The translations under genes were made by a program, and so were the position numbers. From Bauldia sp. (lineage in GTDB: Bacteria; Pseudomonadota; Alphaproteobacteria; Rhizobiales; Kaistiaceae): a DNA stretch of 64,000 bases. The stretch is taken from contig JALHRF010000002.1 in NCBI GenBank assembly GCA_022841545.1, forward strand, positions 1 to 64,000, in the 5' to 3' direction. Shown here piece by piece: positions 38,725 through 48,451 of this stretch. The notes beneath the pieces were generated by a model. It was not told where the DNA came from and ran no database searches. It saw only the letters and a program-made list of their open reading frames with translations. The number at the start of each line of letters is the position of its first letter. Position 1 is the stretch's first letter.

Positions 38725-39722
38725 AGCACGCTGAACCCCTTCACGAAGGGATCGCGGTCGTCGAGATAGATGGTGTTGTGGCCGGTGATCCAGGCCTGCC
38801 CGGCCACCGACGGCACGATCGCATCGAGATCGCCCACCTTCGCCGCGGCTTCGACCCGGCCGCGGAACAGGCTGCCGATGATCGACTCGTGAACGAAGGA
38901 ATCGCCGACCCTCAGCTCGCCGCGTGCGGCAAGCTGGGCCATGCGGCTCGAGGTGCCGGTGCCGCAGGGCGAGCGGTCGATCGCCTTCTCGCCGTAGAAG
39001 ACAGCGTTTCGGGCATCGGCTTCGGGATGGCGCGCCTTGCCGGCCCAAAGCACGTGCCGAAGCCCGGTGATGGTTGGGTTCTCGGGATGAACGAAGTCGT
39101 ATTTCTCGTTGACCAGGCGGCGGACCACGGGTGACAGGCGCTGGATGTCGAGCGCGCTCAAATCGTCGAGACCGGCGTAGGATGCCTGGGGCTCGATGAT
39201 GGCGTAGAAGTTGCCGCCATAGGCGACGTCGAAGACGATGCGGCCGAGTTCGGGAACATTGATGTCGAGTTCGCTCCGGTAGAGGAAGGAGGGGATGTTC
39301 CTGAGCTTGACCTCGACGACATTGCCAAGACTGTCGCGGGAATACTCGGCCTCGATCACGCCGGCGGGGGCCTCGAAGACGAGCTTCCCCTCCTCTCTCG
39401 GCGTCACCAGACCTTCCTCGATCAGGACGGTGACGGTGCCGATCGCGCCATGCCCGCACATCGGCAGGCAGCCGCTGGTCTCGATGAACAGCAGCGAACA
39501 GTCGGTGTCCGCACGGAGCGGCTCGTAGAGGATGGTGCCGGACATGAGGTCATGCCCGCGCGGCTCGAACATCAGGCCGGTGCGAATCCAGTCGTAGCGG
39601 GCGAGGAAATCCTGCCGCTTCTCGCTCATGGAGGCGCCGTCGAGCGGTGGGCCGCCCCCGGCAACGACTCGAACCGGATTGCCGCAGGTGTGGGCGTCGA
39701 TGCAGAAGAAGGTCTTGCGCAT
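38721..39722 (-). CDS. 4-hydroxyproline 2-epimerase / proline racemase family
   Basis: FFCIDAHTCGNPVRVVAGGGP; both catalytic Cys motifs present: CLPMCGHGAIGT and DRSPCGTGTSSRMA. Confidence 0.9.
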   Translation of the reverse strand: MRKTFFCIDAHTCGNPVRVVAGGGPPLDGASMSEKRQDFLARYDWIRTGLMFEPRGHDLMSGTILYEPLRADTDCSLLFIETSGCLPMCGHGAIGTVTVLIEEGLVTPREEGKLVFEAPAGVIEAEYSRDSLGNVVEVKLRNIPSFLYRSELDINVPELGRIVFDVAYGGNFYAIIEPQASYAGLDDLSALDIQRLSPVVRRLVNEKYDFVHPENPTITGLRHVLWAGKARHPEADARNAVFYGEKAIDRSPCGTGTSSRMAQLAARGELRVGDSFVHESIIGSLFRGRVEAAAKVGDLDAIVPSVAGQAWITGHNTIYLDDRDPFVKGFSVL

Positions 39723-39766
39723 AGGGGCTGGACTCGGAGCGGGCGGACTATATGCGCGGATTGGGT

Positions 39767-40999
39767 CTACTGGAAGCGCTCGATCCCGAACGGCTTGAGT
39801 CCGGGGTCGGGCCGCCCGGCGATCAACGCGGCGACGTGGCGCGCGGTTGCGGCCGAGAGCGTCAGGCCGAGATGACCATGGCCGAAGGCGAAGACAATGC
39901 GCGGATCGCGCGGGTCGCGGCCGATGACCGGCATGGAATCCGGCGTTGACGGCCGGCAGCCCATCCATTCGACGCCCCCCTCCTCGGGAAGGTCCGGTAC
40001 ATAGCGGCGCATCACCTTGCGCATCGCCGCGGCGCGCTTGTAATTGGGCGGCGCTTCGGGCGAGCCCATCTCGACCGCGCCGCCAACGCGGAGCCCGACG
40101 GCGAGCGGGGAGGCGATGAAGCCGTGGTCGGAGAAGAACACCGGCATCGGCAGGTCGATGGGGCTCTTCGGATAAGTCGTGTTGTAGCCGCGCTCGGTCT
40201 CGAGACAGATCTTGAGGCCAAGCCCCCGGACCAGGGTCCGCGACCACACGCCGCCGGCGATCACGACGCGGTCGAAGGGCAGGTCGCCACCCTCGCCCGT
40301 CATCACCGATATCTCGCGGCTCTGGGGGTGGAGTGCGATCACCTCCTGCTTGAGGAAGGCATCCGCGTCGCCGATCCGGCGGCGGAGCGCCTCCAGAATG
40401 GCGAGCGGGCTGCTGACAGTCCAGGATTCGGGGGCGAAGAAGGCCTTGGAGAACTCGCCGGTGAGCGCCGGAACCAGCTTCCGCGCCTCGTCCGCGGTGA
40501 GTTCCTGCATGGGTACGCCGTGGCGAACGCGCTCGTCCCACTCTTCCCTTGCCGCGCGATACCCTGATTCCGACGCAGTGATATAGAGCGCGCCAGTCTT
40601 GCGCATATGACCCGACATGCCGCTCCGCCGGGCGAGCTCCTGGTGGTCGGCAAGCGCCGTGCTCATCAGCCACGAGAGCGCCGCCGCGGCGGCTTCGACC
40701 CGCTCCGGTCGCGCCGAGGCGACGAAACGCAGGAGCCACGGCGTCAGCGCCGGAAGATCGCGGAGCCGCACGGCCAGGGGGCCGAGCGGATCGAGCAGCC
40801 AGCCGGGCGCCTTGGTGATGATGCCGGGCCGCGCGAGCGGCGAGACTTCGGCAAGGGCGATGAGCCCGGCATTGCCCGTCGAGGCCGGCCGTGCCTCTGG
40901 CGCGCGCTCGAAGACGCTCACCTTATGACCCTCTGCGATCAGCCAGGAGGCGGTGGCGCAGCCGACGATGCCGCCACCGACGACGGCTACTGTCGCCAT
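39767..40999 (-). CDS. FAD-dependent D-amino acid dehydrogenase (DadA-like; probable D-hydroxyproline oxidase)
   Basis: VAVVGGGIVGCATASWLIAEGHKVSVFER; C-terminal MGCRPSTPDSMPVIGRDPRDPRIVFAFGHGHLGLTLSAATARHVAALI. Confidence 0.88.
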   Translation of the reverse strand: MATVAVVGGGIVGCATASWLIAEGHKVSVFERAPEARPASTGNAGLIALAEVSPLARPGIITKAPGWLLDPLGPLAVRLRDLPALTPWLLRFVASARPERVEAAAAALSWLMSTALADHQELARRSGMSGHMRKTGALYITASESGYRAAREEWDERVRHGVPMQELTADEARKLVPALTGEFSKAFFAPESWTVSSPLAILEALRRRIGDADAFLKQEVIALHPQSREISVMTGEGGDLPFDRVVIAGGVWSRTLVRGLGLKICLETERGYNTTYPKSPIDLPMPVFFSDHGFIASPLAVGLRVGGAVEMGSPEAPPNYKRAAAMRKVMRRYVPDLPEEGGVEWMGCRPSTPDSMPVIGRDPRDPRIVFAFGHGHLGLTLSAATARHVAALIAGRPDPGLKPFGIERFQ

Positions 41000-41334
41000 G
41001 CGATCGGCCTCGCCGGCATGAAATGCGCTGGCACGGCTGCCCCCAAGAGGATCGTCCGCCGATCGGTCATCTTTTCGATATCTACTTGGTTTCCGCGCTG
41101 CCGGGTGGCGACTCGCCCCGGCAGCCTAAAATAGACCACAAGCGCGCGCCACTTGTCGAACCGCGCGGGCGCGGCGTTTTCTCAGGACCGGACCGAGGAA
41201 CCAGGCCCATTACGACAAGTTAATCCGCCATGTGGCCAAGTTCATAGTGTTTTCGTTGATTCTTCCGTAGTGTTGGTGCGATAGAACCCCACCGGAACGC
41301 GAAGATCCGGGCGAGTGGAGAGCTGAGATCAATC

Positions 41335-43137
41335 ATGTTCGGGAGGGGGAAAAGGCCGGATAACTCCGGGCGGTCTGAACTCGCGTCAGCAATCCACGAT
41401 TGCCGGCGAGCGCTTGGCGGCATCATCGTCTTCAGCGGTGTGATGAACATCCTGACCCTCACCGGGCCGCTGTTCATGCTGCAAATCTATGACCGCGTGG
41501 TCCCGAGTCAGAGCATTTCGACGCTCCTCGGCCTGGCGGCGATCACCGCATTCCTTTACTTGGCGCTTGGCTTCCTCGACAACATGCGGGCACGCATCCT
41601 CATCCGCGTTGCAGCCTATGTCGACGAAGTCGTGCACCCCAAGGTCTACCGCGCCGTCGTCACCCTGCCGCTCCGAAACGCGCTTCCCGGCGACGGCCTG
41701 CAGCCGCTTCGCGACCTCGACCAGATCCGTTCGTTCATCGCCGGCGGCGGCCCGGCGGCATTCGCCGACCTGCCCTTCCTGCCGCTCCAGGTCATCATCT
41801 GCTTCCTGATCGATCCGCTGATCGGCTATGCCGTCATTGTCGGCGCGGTCATCATCTTCTTCCTGACGCTGCTCACGGATGTGACGGTACGGAAGGCGAC
41901 CGAGGACGCCTCCGCCAAGAGCAGCGAACGCTTCGCAATGATCGAGGCCGGCCGCCGCAATGCCGAGGTGCTGCGCGCCCTTGGCATGGGCAGCCGAATG
42001 GCGGAGCGTTGGGGCCACGTCAATCGCTCCTATGAGGCGAGCCATCAGACGGTAATGGAGCGTTCGGGCACCTATTCGGGCATCAGCAAGGTGTTCCGAA
42101 TGATGTTCCAGTCGTTCCTTCTGGGCCTCGGCGCGTATCTGGTCATCGTCAACCAGGCATCGTTCGGCGTCATCATTGCCGCCTCCATCCTCGGCGCCCG
42201 CGCCCTCCAGCCGATCGAAATGCTGGTCGCCAACTGGAAGGGCTTCGTCGCGAGCCGCCAGGCCTGGCACCGCCTCAACCGGTTGCTCGCCCAGTTCCCC
42301 GATACCGAAGATCCGATGCCGCTGCCGGCGCCGAAGACCACGCTCAAGGTCGAGAACCTGGCGGTGGTGCCGCCGGCATCGAACCGCCCCTCGGTCGTCG
42401 ACGTCAGCTTCGCCCTCAAGGGTGGCAACGCGCTCGGCATCATCGGCCCGAGCGGCGCCGGCAAGTCGTCTCTGGTCCGGGTCATCATCGGCGCCTGGGC
42501 GCCGGCCCGCGGCCGCATCCGCCTGGACGGCGCCGCGCTGGAGCAGTGGCATCCGGATACGCTCGGCAAGCATATCGGCTATCTGCCGCAGGACGTGGAA
42601 CTGTTCGCCGGTAGCGTAGCCGAGAACATCGCGCGCTTCGATCCCGAGGCGAAGTCGGAGAAGATCGTCGAGGCGGCGCAGGCGGCCGGGGTCCACGACC
42701 TCATCCTCCACCTCCCCGACGGCTATTCGACCCAGATCGGAGAGAGCGGATCGTCGCTCTCCGCCGGCCAGCGCCAGCGCGTCGCGCTCGCCCGTGCGCT
42801 CTACGGCGACCCCTTCCTGGTGGTCCTCGACGAGCCCAACTCCAACCTCGATGCCGAGGGCGACGCCGCCTTGACCCAGGCCATCCTGTCGGTGCGACGG
42901 CGGGGCGGCATCGCCATCGTCGTCGCCCACCGGCCGAGCGCGCTCGAAGGCGTCGACATGGCGCTCGCCATGGTCAATGGCGGCATGGCCGCCTTTGGCG
43001 AGAAGGAAGAGGTGCTCAGGAAGGTGCTCCGGCCGAACGTCGTACCGGCGATCAAGCCCGGCCCGCAGGTCGTCCAGGGGGGCGCCCAGGCGCAGAACCA
43101 GCCGCAAAAAGGACGTGAAGAGGCAGCAGCGTCATGA
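41335..43137 (+). CDS. type I secretion system permease/ATPase (PrtD-like)
   Basis: TGPLFMLQIYDRVVPSQSISTLLGL TM domain; Walker A IGPSGAGKSSLVRVI, LSAGQRQRVALARALYGDPFLVVLDEPNSNLD. Confidence 0.93.
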   Translation: MFGRGKRPDNSGRSELASAIHDCRRALGGIIVFSGVMNILTLTGPLFMLQIYDRVVPSQSISTLLGLAAITAFLYLALGFLDNMRARILIRVAAYVDEVVHPKVYRAVVTLPLRNALPGDGLQPLRDLDQIRSFIAGGGPAAFADLPFLPLQVIICFLIDPLIGYAVIVGAVIIFFLTLLTDVTVRKATEDASAKSSERFAMIEAGRRNAEVLRALGMGSRMAERWGHVNRSYEASHQTVMERSGTYSGISKVFRMMFQSFLLGLGAYLVIVNQASFGVIIAASILGARALQPIEMLVANWKGFVASRQAWHRLNRLLAQFPDTEDPMPLPAPKTTLKVENLAVVPPASNRPSVVDVSFALKGGNALGIIGPSGAGKSSLVRVIIGAWAPARGRIRLDGAALEQWHPDTLGKHIGYLPQDVELFAGSVAENIARFDPEAKSEKIVEAAQAAGVHDLILHLPDGYSTQIGESGSSLSAGQRQRVALARALYGDPFLVVLDEPNSNLDAEGDAALTQAILSVRRRGGIAIVVAHRPSALEGVDMALAMVNGGMAAFGEKEEVLRKVLRPNVVPAIKPGPQVVQGGAQAQNQPQKGREEAAAS

Positions 43138-44486
43138 CCGACATGAAGGCACTTCCTGTTCCTCCCGCGGCCCCGCCCCCCGCAGTCAATCACCGGGTGC
43201 ATATCAGCTCCGGCATTCGGCGGCATGTGGTGATCGGGCTGCTCTCGGTCGCAGTGCTGGTCTTCGGGATCGGCGGCCTTGCGGCCATGATTGATTTTGC
43301 CGGCGCAGTAGTCGGACACGGAACGCTGGTGGTCGGCGGCAACGTCAAGAAAGTGCAGCACCAGAGTGGCGGTACGGTCGCCGAGATCCTTGTGAAGGAA
43401 GGGGACAGGGTGGAGGCCGGCCAGGTGCTGATCCGGCTCGACCCGACCATGGCCGCGGCCAACCGCGGCATCGTCACCAAGGGACTCTACGAGTCGCTTG
43501 CGCAGAAGGCCCGACTGGAGGCCGAGCGGTCGGATGCGACCGAGCTGGTGTTCCCCAAGGAGTTGCTGGCGATCTCCGACCGGCCCGAGGTCGCCGAGGT
43601 GATCCGCATCGAGACCAATGCCTTCGATGCCGGCGTCCAGGCCCGCGCCGGCCTGAAGAATCAGCTCCGCAAGAAGATCAATGAGCTGGAGCAGCAACTC
43701 GTCGGGCTGGATGCCCAGGAAGACGCCATCCGGCGGCAGATCGTGCTGTCGAGGGAGGAGGTCGAGGGACTGCGGACGCTTCGCGGCCAGGATCTTGTGT
43801 CGACCCAGAGGATCACCGAGGCCGAGATGCGCATGGCGCAACTCGACGGGCAACTTGGGCAGATCATCGCGACCATTGCCCAGACCGGCGCCGAGATCGC
43901 CGGGGCGGAACTGCAGATCATCCAGGTCGACCAGGACGTGCGGAGCGAGGCGTCGAAGCAGCTCTCCGAGACGATTTCCCGCGTCAACGAGATGACCGAG
44001 CGGAAGATCGCGGCTGACGACCAGTACCTGAAGCAGACCATACTCGCGCCGATATCCGGTACCGTCTACCAGCTATCGCAGCATACGATCGGCGGCGTGA
44101 TCAACCCGGGCGAGGAGATCATGCTGATCGTGCCCGAAGACGACAAGCTCGTGGTCGAGGCGCAGATCAGCCCGGCTCAGATCGACCGCGTTCATGCCGA
44201 CCAGGAGGCGGTGCTCCGCTTCACCTCCTTCGGCTCGCGCGACACGCCGGAATATATCGGCGCCGTGGACACCGTCTCGCCCGATCTCATCACCGACGAT
44301 CGGACCGGTATGTCCTACTACAAGGCCCGCATTGAGATGCCGAAGCAGGCGATCGAAGAGCAGGGCGACAAGTTCGTCCCCGGCATGCCGGTCGAGGTGT
44401 TCATCGTCACCGGCGACCGCACGGTGCTTTCTTACCTGACGAAGCCGCTCACCGACCAGATCATGCACACGTTCCGGGAGCGCTAG
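43134..44486 (+). CDS. HlyD family type I secretion periplasmic adaptor subunit
   Basis: Single TM, HGTLVVGGNVKKVQHQSGGTVAEILVKEGDRVEAGQVLIRLD, coiled coil, APISGTVYQLSQHTIGGVINPGEEIMLIVPEDDKLVVEAQISP; overlaps ABC gene. Confidence 0.93.
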   Translation: MTDMKALPVPPAAPPPAVNHRVHISSGIRRHVVIGLLSVAVLVFGIGGLAAMIDFAGAVVGHGTLVVGGNVKKVQHQSGGTVAEILVKEGDRVEAGQVLIRLDPTMAAANRGIVTKGLYESLAQKARLEAERSDATELVFPKELLAISDRPEVAEVIRIETNAFDAGVQARAGLKNQLRKKINELEQQLVGLDAQEDAIRRQIVLSREEVEGLRTLRGQDLVSTQRITEAEMRMAQLDGQLGQIIATIAQTGAEIAGAELQIIQVDQDVRSEASKQLSETISRVNEMTERKIAADDQYLKQTILAPISGTVYQLSQHTIGGVINPGEEIMLIVPEDDKLVVEAQISPAQIDRVHADQEAVLRFTSFGSRDTPEYIGAVDTVSPDLITDDRTGMSYYKARIEMPKQAIEEQGDKFVPGMPVEVFIVTGDRTVLSYLTKPLTDQIMHTFRER

Positions 44487-44518
44487 GCGCTTCTTCCACG
44501 AAAGGTCCGGTTCCGACG

Positions 44519-44540
44519 CGCGGCCCCCTTCCGGGCCGCG
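44519..44540 (+). terminator. stem-loop after the HlyD gene
   Basis: CGCGGCCC-CCTTCC-GGGCCGCG followed by ATTCTTCTTT. Confidence 0.65.
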
Positions 44541-44675
44541 ATTCTTCTTTCCAGGAGGCTGTCGTGGCCCGCCTGAACCCACCCCGCACAGCGCATTCAG
44601 CCCCCGTTAAGCTCGCGTAAACTACGGTCGCAATCGTTCCGCCCGGAGCGGTCTGGTGATGTCTCGGCGCCCTTT

Positions 44676-44691
44676 TGTGACCGCGATCACA
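44676..44691. promoter_or_regulatory. perfect CRP/FNR-type palindrome TGTGACCGCGATCACA
   Basis: TGTGA-N6-TCACA read directly, 114 bp upstream of the 44805 ORF. Confidence 0.6.
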
Positions 44692-44804
44692 GACAAGGAT
44701 GCGCGGGGACGGTAACAGCAACCCGTAACGGGGGTGCTGAGATCACGGATGCGGCGTCGCTGGTGTCGGCGCGCTGTTGGTGTTGTCAGTTGAGGAGACA
44801 AGCG

Positions 44805-45038
44805 ATGACGAACATCCTTGCCGGCGGCGTTGCCCTCGAGACCGGTTTCGCCTGCCAGATCGCCGAAGCCGAGCGTCAGGTGCGCTCCTTTCTGGTGACC
44901 GCGACGCGGTACCTGGCATCGGGCAAGGATTCCGTCGCGCTCAGCGGCCTCGAGTCGGTGGAGAAGAATGCGCTGTGCATGTCGGCCGACGAGTTCGACC
45001 GGACGCTGCTCAAGGTTTGGAAGAATCCCGGAAAGTGA
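44805..45038 (+). CDS. hypothetical 77-aa protein
   Basis: Start MTNILAGGVALETGFACQIAEAERQVRSFLV; flanked upstream by a CRP-like site and downstream by a strong terminator; GAGGAG-like RBS just upstream. Confidence 0.65.
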   Translation: MTNILAGGVALETGFACQIAEAERQVRSFLVTATRYLASGKDSVALSGLESVEKNALCMSADEFDRTLLKVWKNPGK

Positions 45039-45067
45039 GGTCCGGCCCATTCGAGGCCGGATTCGAC

Positions 45068-45097
45068 GAAGGGGCCGGCGTACGCGCCGGCCCCTTC
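45068..45097. terminator. strong bidirectional stem-loop terminator between convergent genes
   Basis: GAAGGGGCCGGCG-TACG-CGCCGGCCCCTTC, 13-bp perfect stem with TACG (UNCG-type) loop. Confidence 0.85.
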
Positions 45098-45104
45098 CGC
45101 ATTC

Positions 45105-46067
45105 TCAGCCCTTCACCGCGCCTGCGGTGAGCCCGGCGACGATGTGGCGCTGGGCGAGCACGAACATCACGATTGCCGGCAGGATGGTGAGCGTGATGAA
45201 GGCGAGCACGAGCTGCCAATAGGTCATGAACTCGCCCTGGTATTCCATCAACCCCATCGGCCACGGGTACTTCCGCGTGGTGTTGAGCACGACGAGCGGG
45301 AGCAGGAAGTTGTTCCAGCTGGTGACGAAGGCGACGATCGCGACCGTCGCCAGGATCGGTCGCGACAGCGGCAGCACGATCGAGAAGAAGATTCGGTTGT
45401 AGCCGCAGCCGTCCATCAGTGCCGATTCGAACAGCTCATACGGGAGCTGGCGAAAGGCGTTCCGCAGCAGCAGGAGGCTGATTGCGAGGCCGAAGGCAAC
45501 CTGCGGCAGGACGACGCCCCAGTGCGTGTCGAGGAGGCCGAGGTCCCTGACCTTGATGAACAGCGGGAGGATGGCGGTCGCGAAGGGGAAGGTGAGGCCG
45601 AGGATGAGGTAGTTGAACAGGAAGCGGTCGCCGAAGAACTTGAGGTGGGCGAAGGCGAACGCGGCCGGTGCGGCGACGGCGAGTGTGAGGAAGACGGTGA
45701 GAAGGCCGATCACCAGCGAGTTGCCGAGGAACTGCCAATACTTGTGGCGGCCGAGCGCGGCGAGGTTGGCGCCCCATTCCGACATGTCGCTCCACGCTGC
45801 TGACGATTGCAGCTCGGTCGGCACCAGGATGTCCCAGTAATTCTGCCAGACCCAAACCTGGGGCAGGCCGAAGGCGTTGACGCGCAGTTCGCCGAGGCTC
45901 TTGAAGCCGCCGAGCGCGGTGGCCAAGAGCGGCACCAGCACCAGCGCTGCCACCAGGCAGAGCGCCAAGAGGCGGTAGAGCGAGGAAATCGGGTTGCCTC
46001 GAACCGGAGTGCCCGTATCGGCAAGCGTTCCCGTGGGTGGTACGAGCGTTGTGGCTGCGTCAGTCAT
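45105..46067 (-). CDS. carbohydrate ABC transporter permease (MalG-like, CUT1)
   Basis: NYLILGLTFPFATAILPLFIKVRDLGLLDTHWGVVLPQVAFGLAISLLLLRNAFRQLPYELFESALMDGCGYNRIFFSIVLPLSRPIL (EAA loop). Confidence 0.92.
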   Translation of the reverse strand: MTDAATTLVPPTGTLADTGTPVRGNPISSLYRLLALCLVAALVLVPLLATALGGFKSLGELRVNAFGLPQVWVWQNYWDILVPTELQSSAAWSDMSEWGANLAALGRHKYWQFLGNSLVIGLLTVFLTLAVAAPAAFAFAHLKFFGDRFLFNYLILGLTFPFATAILPLFIKVRDLGLLDTHWGVVLPQVAFGLAISLLLLRNAFRQLPYELFESALMDGCGYNRIFFSIVLPLSRPILATVAIVAFVTSWNNFLLPLVVLNTTRKYPWPMGLMEYQGEFMTYWQLVLAFITLTILPAIVMFVLAQRHIVAGLTAGAVKG

Positions 46068-46965
46068 TGCGCATGAATATCCGCTTGTAGCCGAAGGCGA
46101 CGACGACGCAGAGGATGAAGATGACGATGCCGACCGCCGAGCCGAACCCGACCCGCATGCGGGTGATGCCGAAGATGTAGAGGTAGGACACCAGCGTGTG
46201 GGTGGTGTTCAGCGGCCCCCCGTCGAAGGTCATGGCGCGCACCACGTCGAAAACCTGGAGCGAGCCGATGAGCGAGAAGAAGACCGACAGCCGGATCATG
46301 GGCGCCAGACCGGGCAGCGTGACGAAGCGGAAGCGCTGCCAGGCGTTGGCTCCGTCAATCGACGCAGCCTCGTAGAGGTGGCGATCGATGCTCTGCATGC
46401 CGGCGATGTAGAGCATCATGTGGAAGCCGAAATACTTCCAGACGATGACGATGAGCACGCCGGCGAATGCGTAGTCCTTGCTGGCGAGCAGGAAGATCGG
46501 GTCGCCGCCGAGCGCCACGGACGCCTGCGAGACGAGGCCGTAGTCGCCGTCGAACATGTAGCGCCAGATCAGGCCGGCGGCGACGTCGGCAAGGATGAAG
46601 GGCAGGAAGAAGATCATCCGGAAGGTGACGGCGCCGAAACGCCGGTCGGCGAGAAGAACGGCCATCCCCAACGCCAGCGGCAGCTGGATGATGAGCGAGA
46701 CGACGACGATCAGCGCGGTGTTGATCAGCGCCCGGTGGAACACCGCGTTGCCGAACAGCTGGACGAAATTGTCGGAGCCGACGAAGTTGGTCGGCGTCCT
46801 AAGGCCGTTCCAGTTGAAGAATGCGTACCAGCCGGCCTCGCCGATCGGCAGGATGATGAAGACAGTGAATAGGACCAGCGCCGGCGGCAGGAAGATGAGG
46901 GCGGTGGTCAGTCCGCCGCGCGTATAGCCTGCTCTCCTGCGGGCAAAGGTTTCCGCCAGAGCCAT
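46060..46965 (-). CDS. sugar ABC transporter permease (MalF-like, CUT1)
   Basis: Hydrophobic; LYIAGMQSIDRHLYEAASIDGANAWQRFRFVTLPGLAPMIRLSVFFSLIGSLQVFDVVRAMTFDGGPLNTTHTL. Confidence 0.92.
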   Translation of the reverse strand: MALAETFARRRAGYTRGGLTTALIFLPPALVLFTVFIILPIGEAGWYAFFNWNGLRTPTNFVGSDNFVQLFGNAVFHRALINTALIVVVSLIIQLPLALGMAVLLADRRFGAVTFRMIFFLPFILADVAAGLIWRYMFDGDYGLVSQASVALGGDPIFLLASKDYAFAGVLIVIVWKYFGFHMMLYIAGMQSIDRHLYEAASIDGANAWQRFRFVTLPGLAPMIRLSVFFSLIGSLQVFDVVRAMTFDGGPLNTTHTLVSYLYIFGITRMRVGFGSAVGIVIFILCVVVAFGYKRIFMRND

Positions 46966-47048
46966 CTCGCCTCTGAACTCCCGGTCGCCGCGGTCAAGTC
47001 ATGGGAGTCTCCGGGCCGCGAGGCCCGGAGACTCGCTTGCGGCTACTG

Positions 47049-48299
47049 TCAGCGCTGGTCCCAGGCTTCCTGGATCGCGGCGGCGCCCTCTTCGGGCGTC
47101 ATCTCGCCAGCGGCGATGGCCACGGACACGTCGTTGACCACGCGGCCGACCGACGGCCCGAGATCCTGATCGAAGAACAGCTGGTGCCAGGTCGAGCCGG
47201 CCACGTTCCGTGAGACCGCGGCGATGATCGGGTTGGTGATGGCGGCGTCGGTGCCCTTCACCGCCGGCACGTAGAAGCTCTGCTCCGCAGCGACCATCTG
47301 CTGGTCGGGCGAGGTGAAGAACTTCATGAAGTCAAGGGCCTCGGGCGGCGCCCCCTCGGTGATCAGGAAGCCGCCGATGCCACCAAGCGTATCGGTGGCG
47401 TTGCCCTTGCCGCCGGGAAGCGTCGGGAAGTTGACGAAGCCGATCTGGTCGAGAGGAAGCCCTTCGCCGCTGGCCGAGTTTTCCTTCTGGGTGCCGAGCA
47501 GCCAGTTGCCCATCAGGTCGATGGCGCCTTTGCCGTCGCCGAACATGCCGCCCGATGCCGGGAACAGCGTGCCGAGCCAGCCCTCCTGGAAGGGCTCGAG
47601 GTCGGCGAGCTCCTTGAGCTTCACCCCGGCCTCGATGAAGACCGGGTTCTCGAACCCGCCGTCCTCGCCCGCCTCGGCCTTCTTGAGGACGTCGGCGCCG
47701 CCGAGCCGCATCACGAGATAGGACCAGTAGAAGTGCATCGGCCACTTCTCGCCGGCGCCCATGATGATCGGCGTGATGCCTGCCTCCTTGAGTTTCTTCA
47801 CCGCGGCGAGGAAGCCCTCCCAGGTCTCCATCGACTTGGGGTCGACGCCGCCCTGCTCCATCAGCGCCTTGTTGTAGAAGAGCGCCACCTGGCTGAAATC
47901 GTAGGGGATGCCGACCAGCTTGCCGTCGATCGAATAGGCGTCGAGCGCGGCCGGGAAGATGTTCTTCTCGAGGTCGGCGCGGGCCGCCGTGAGGTCCATG
48001 AGGTATCCCGCCTCGTCCTGGGCGCGCATCACGCCGCCGCCCCAACTGTAGATGATGTCCGGCTTGTCCTCGGACTGGAGCAGCGTCGGCAGCTTCGCCT
48101 TGTAGGCCTCATTCTCGAGGTACTCGACGGTGACTTTTACGCCCGGATGGGTGGCGTTGTAGTTCTCGGCGATCTTTTCCCATAGCGGCTGGTTGGTCTG
48201 ATTGACCTGCAGCATGCGGACGGTCACGTCCTCTGCCGCTGCCGCCCCAGTGCCGAGGGCAAGGGCCGTGACGGCCCCAAGAAGTGCATTCCGGTTCAT
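47049..48299 (-). CDS. extracellular sugar-binding protein (family 1 solute-binding)
   Basis: Signal peptide; VRMLQVNQTNQPLWEKIAENYNATHPGVKVTVEYLENEAYKAKLPTLLQS; KLVGIPYDFSQVALFYNKALMEQGG. Confidence 0.92.
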   Translation of the reverse strand: MNRNALLGAVTALALGTGAAAAEDVTVRMLQVNQTNQPLWEKIAENYNATHPGVKVTVEYLENEAYKAKLPTLLQSEDKPDIIYSWGGGVMRAQDEAGYLMDLTAARADLEKNIFPAALDAYSIDGKLVGIPYDFSQVALFYNKALMEQGGVDPKSMETWEGFLAAVKKLKEAGITPIIMGAGEKWPMHFYWSYLVMRLGGADVLKKAEAGEDGGFENPVFIEAGVKLKELADLEPFQEGWLGTLFPASGGMFGDGKGAIDLMGNWLLGTQKENSASGEGLPLDQIGFVNFPTLPGGKGNATDTLGGIGGFLITEGAPPEALDFMKFFTSPDQQMVAAEQSFYVPAVKGTDAAITNPIIAAVSRNVAGSTWHQLFFDQDLGPSVGRVVNDVSVAIAAGEMTPEEGAAAIQEAWDQR

Positions 48300-48451
48300 G
48301 GCGATCTCCTCCCGTTGCCAAGCGCCAAGCGTGTTGTTGTTATTCCGTGACGCGGATTAAATGTGTCGCCAACCGGCGGCTGCTGTCAAGACGAATGGCC
48401 GGAAGCGTTGGAAAACAGTGACTACACGAGACGAGGGCGACACGGAACGCT

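Noticed and set aside
38721-40739. 672-aa ORF apparently fusing an Arg-rich region to the epimerase
   Set aside because: The N-terminal ~340 residues are the out-of-frame reading of the adjacent DadA-like gene; the real epimerase starts at 39722.
44486-44805. Possible small RTX-type T1SS substrate gene after hlyD
   Set aside because: No glycine/aspartate nonapeptide repeats; the 77-aa ORF lacks any T1SS-signal-like feature and is separated by a terminator.
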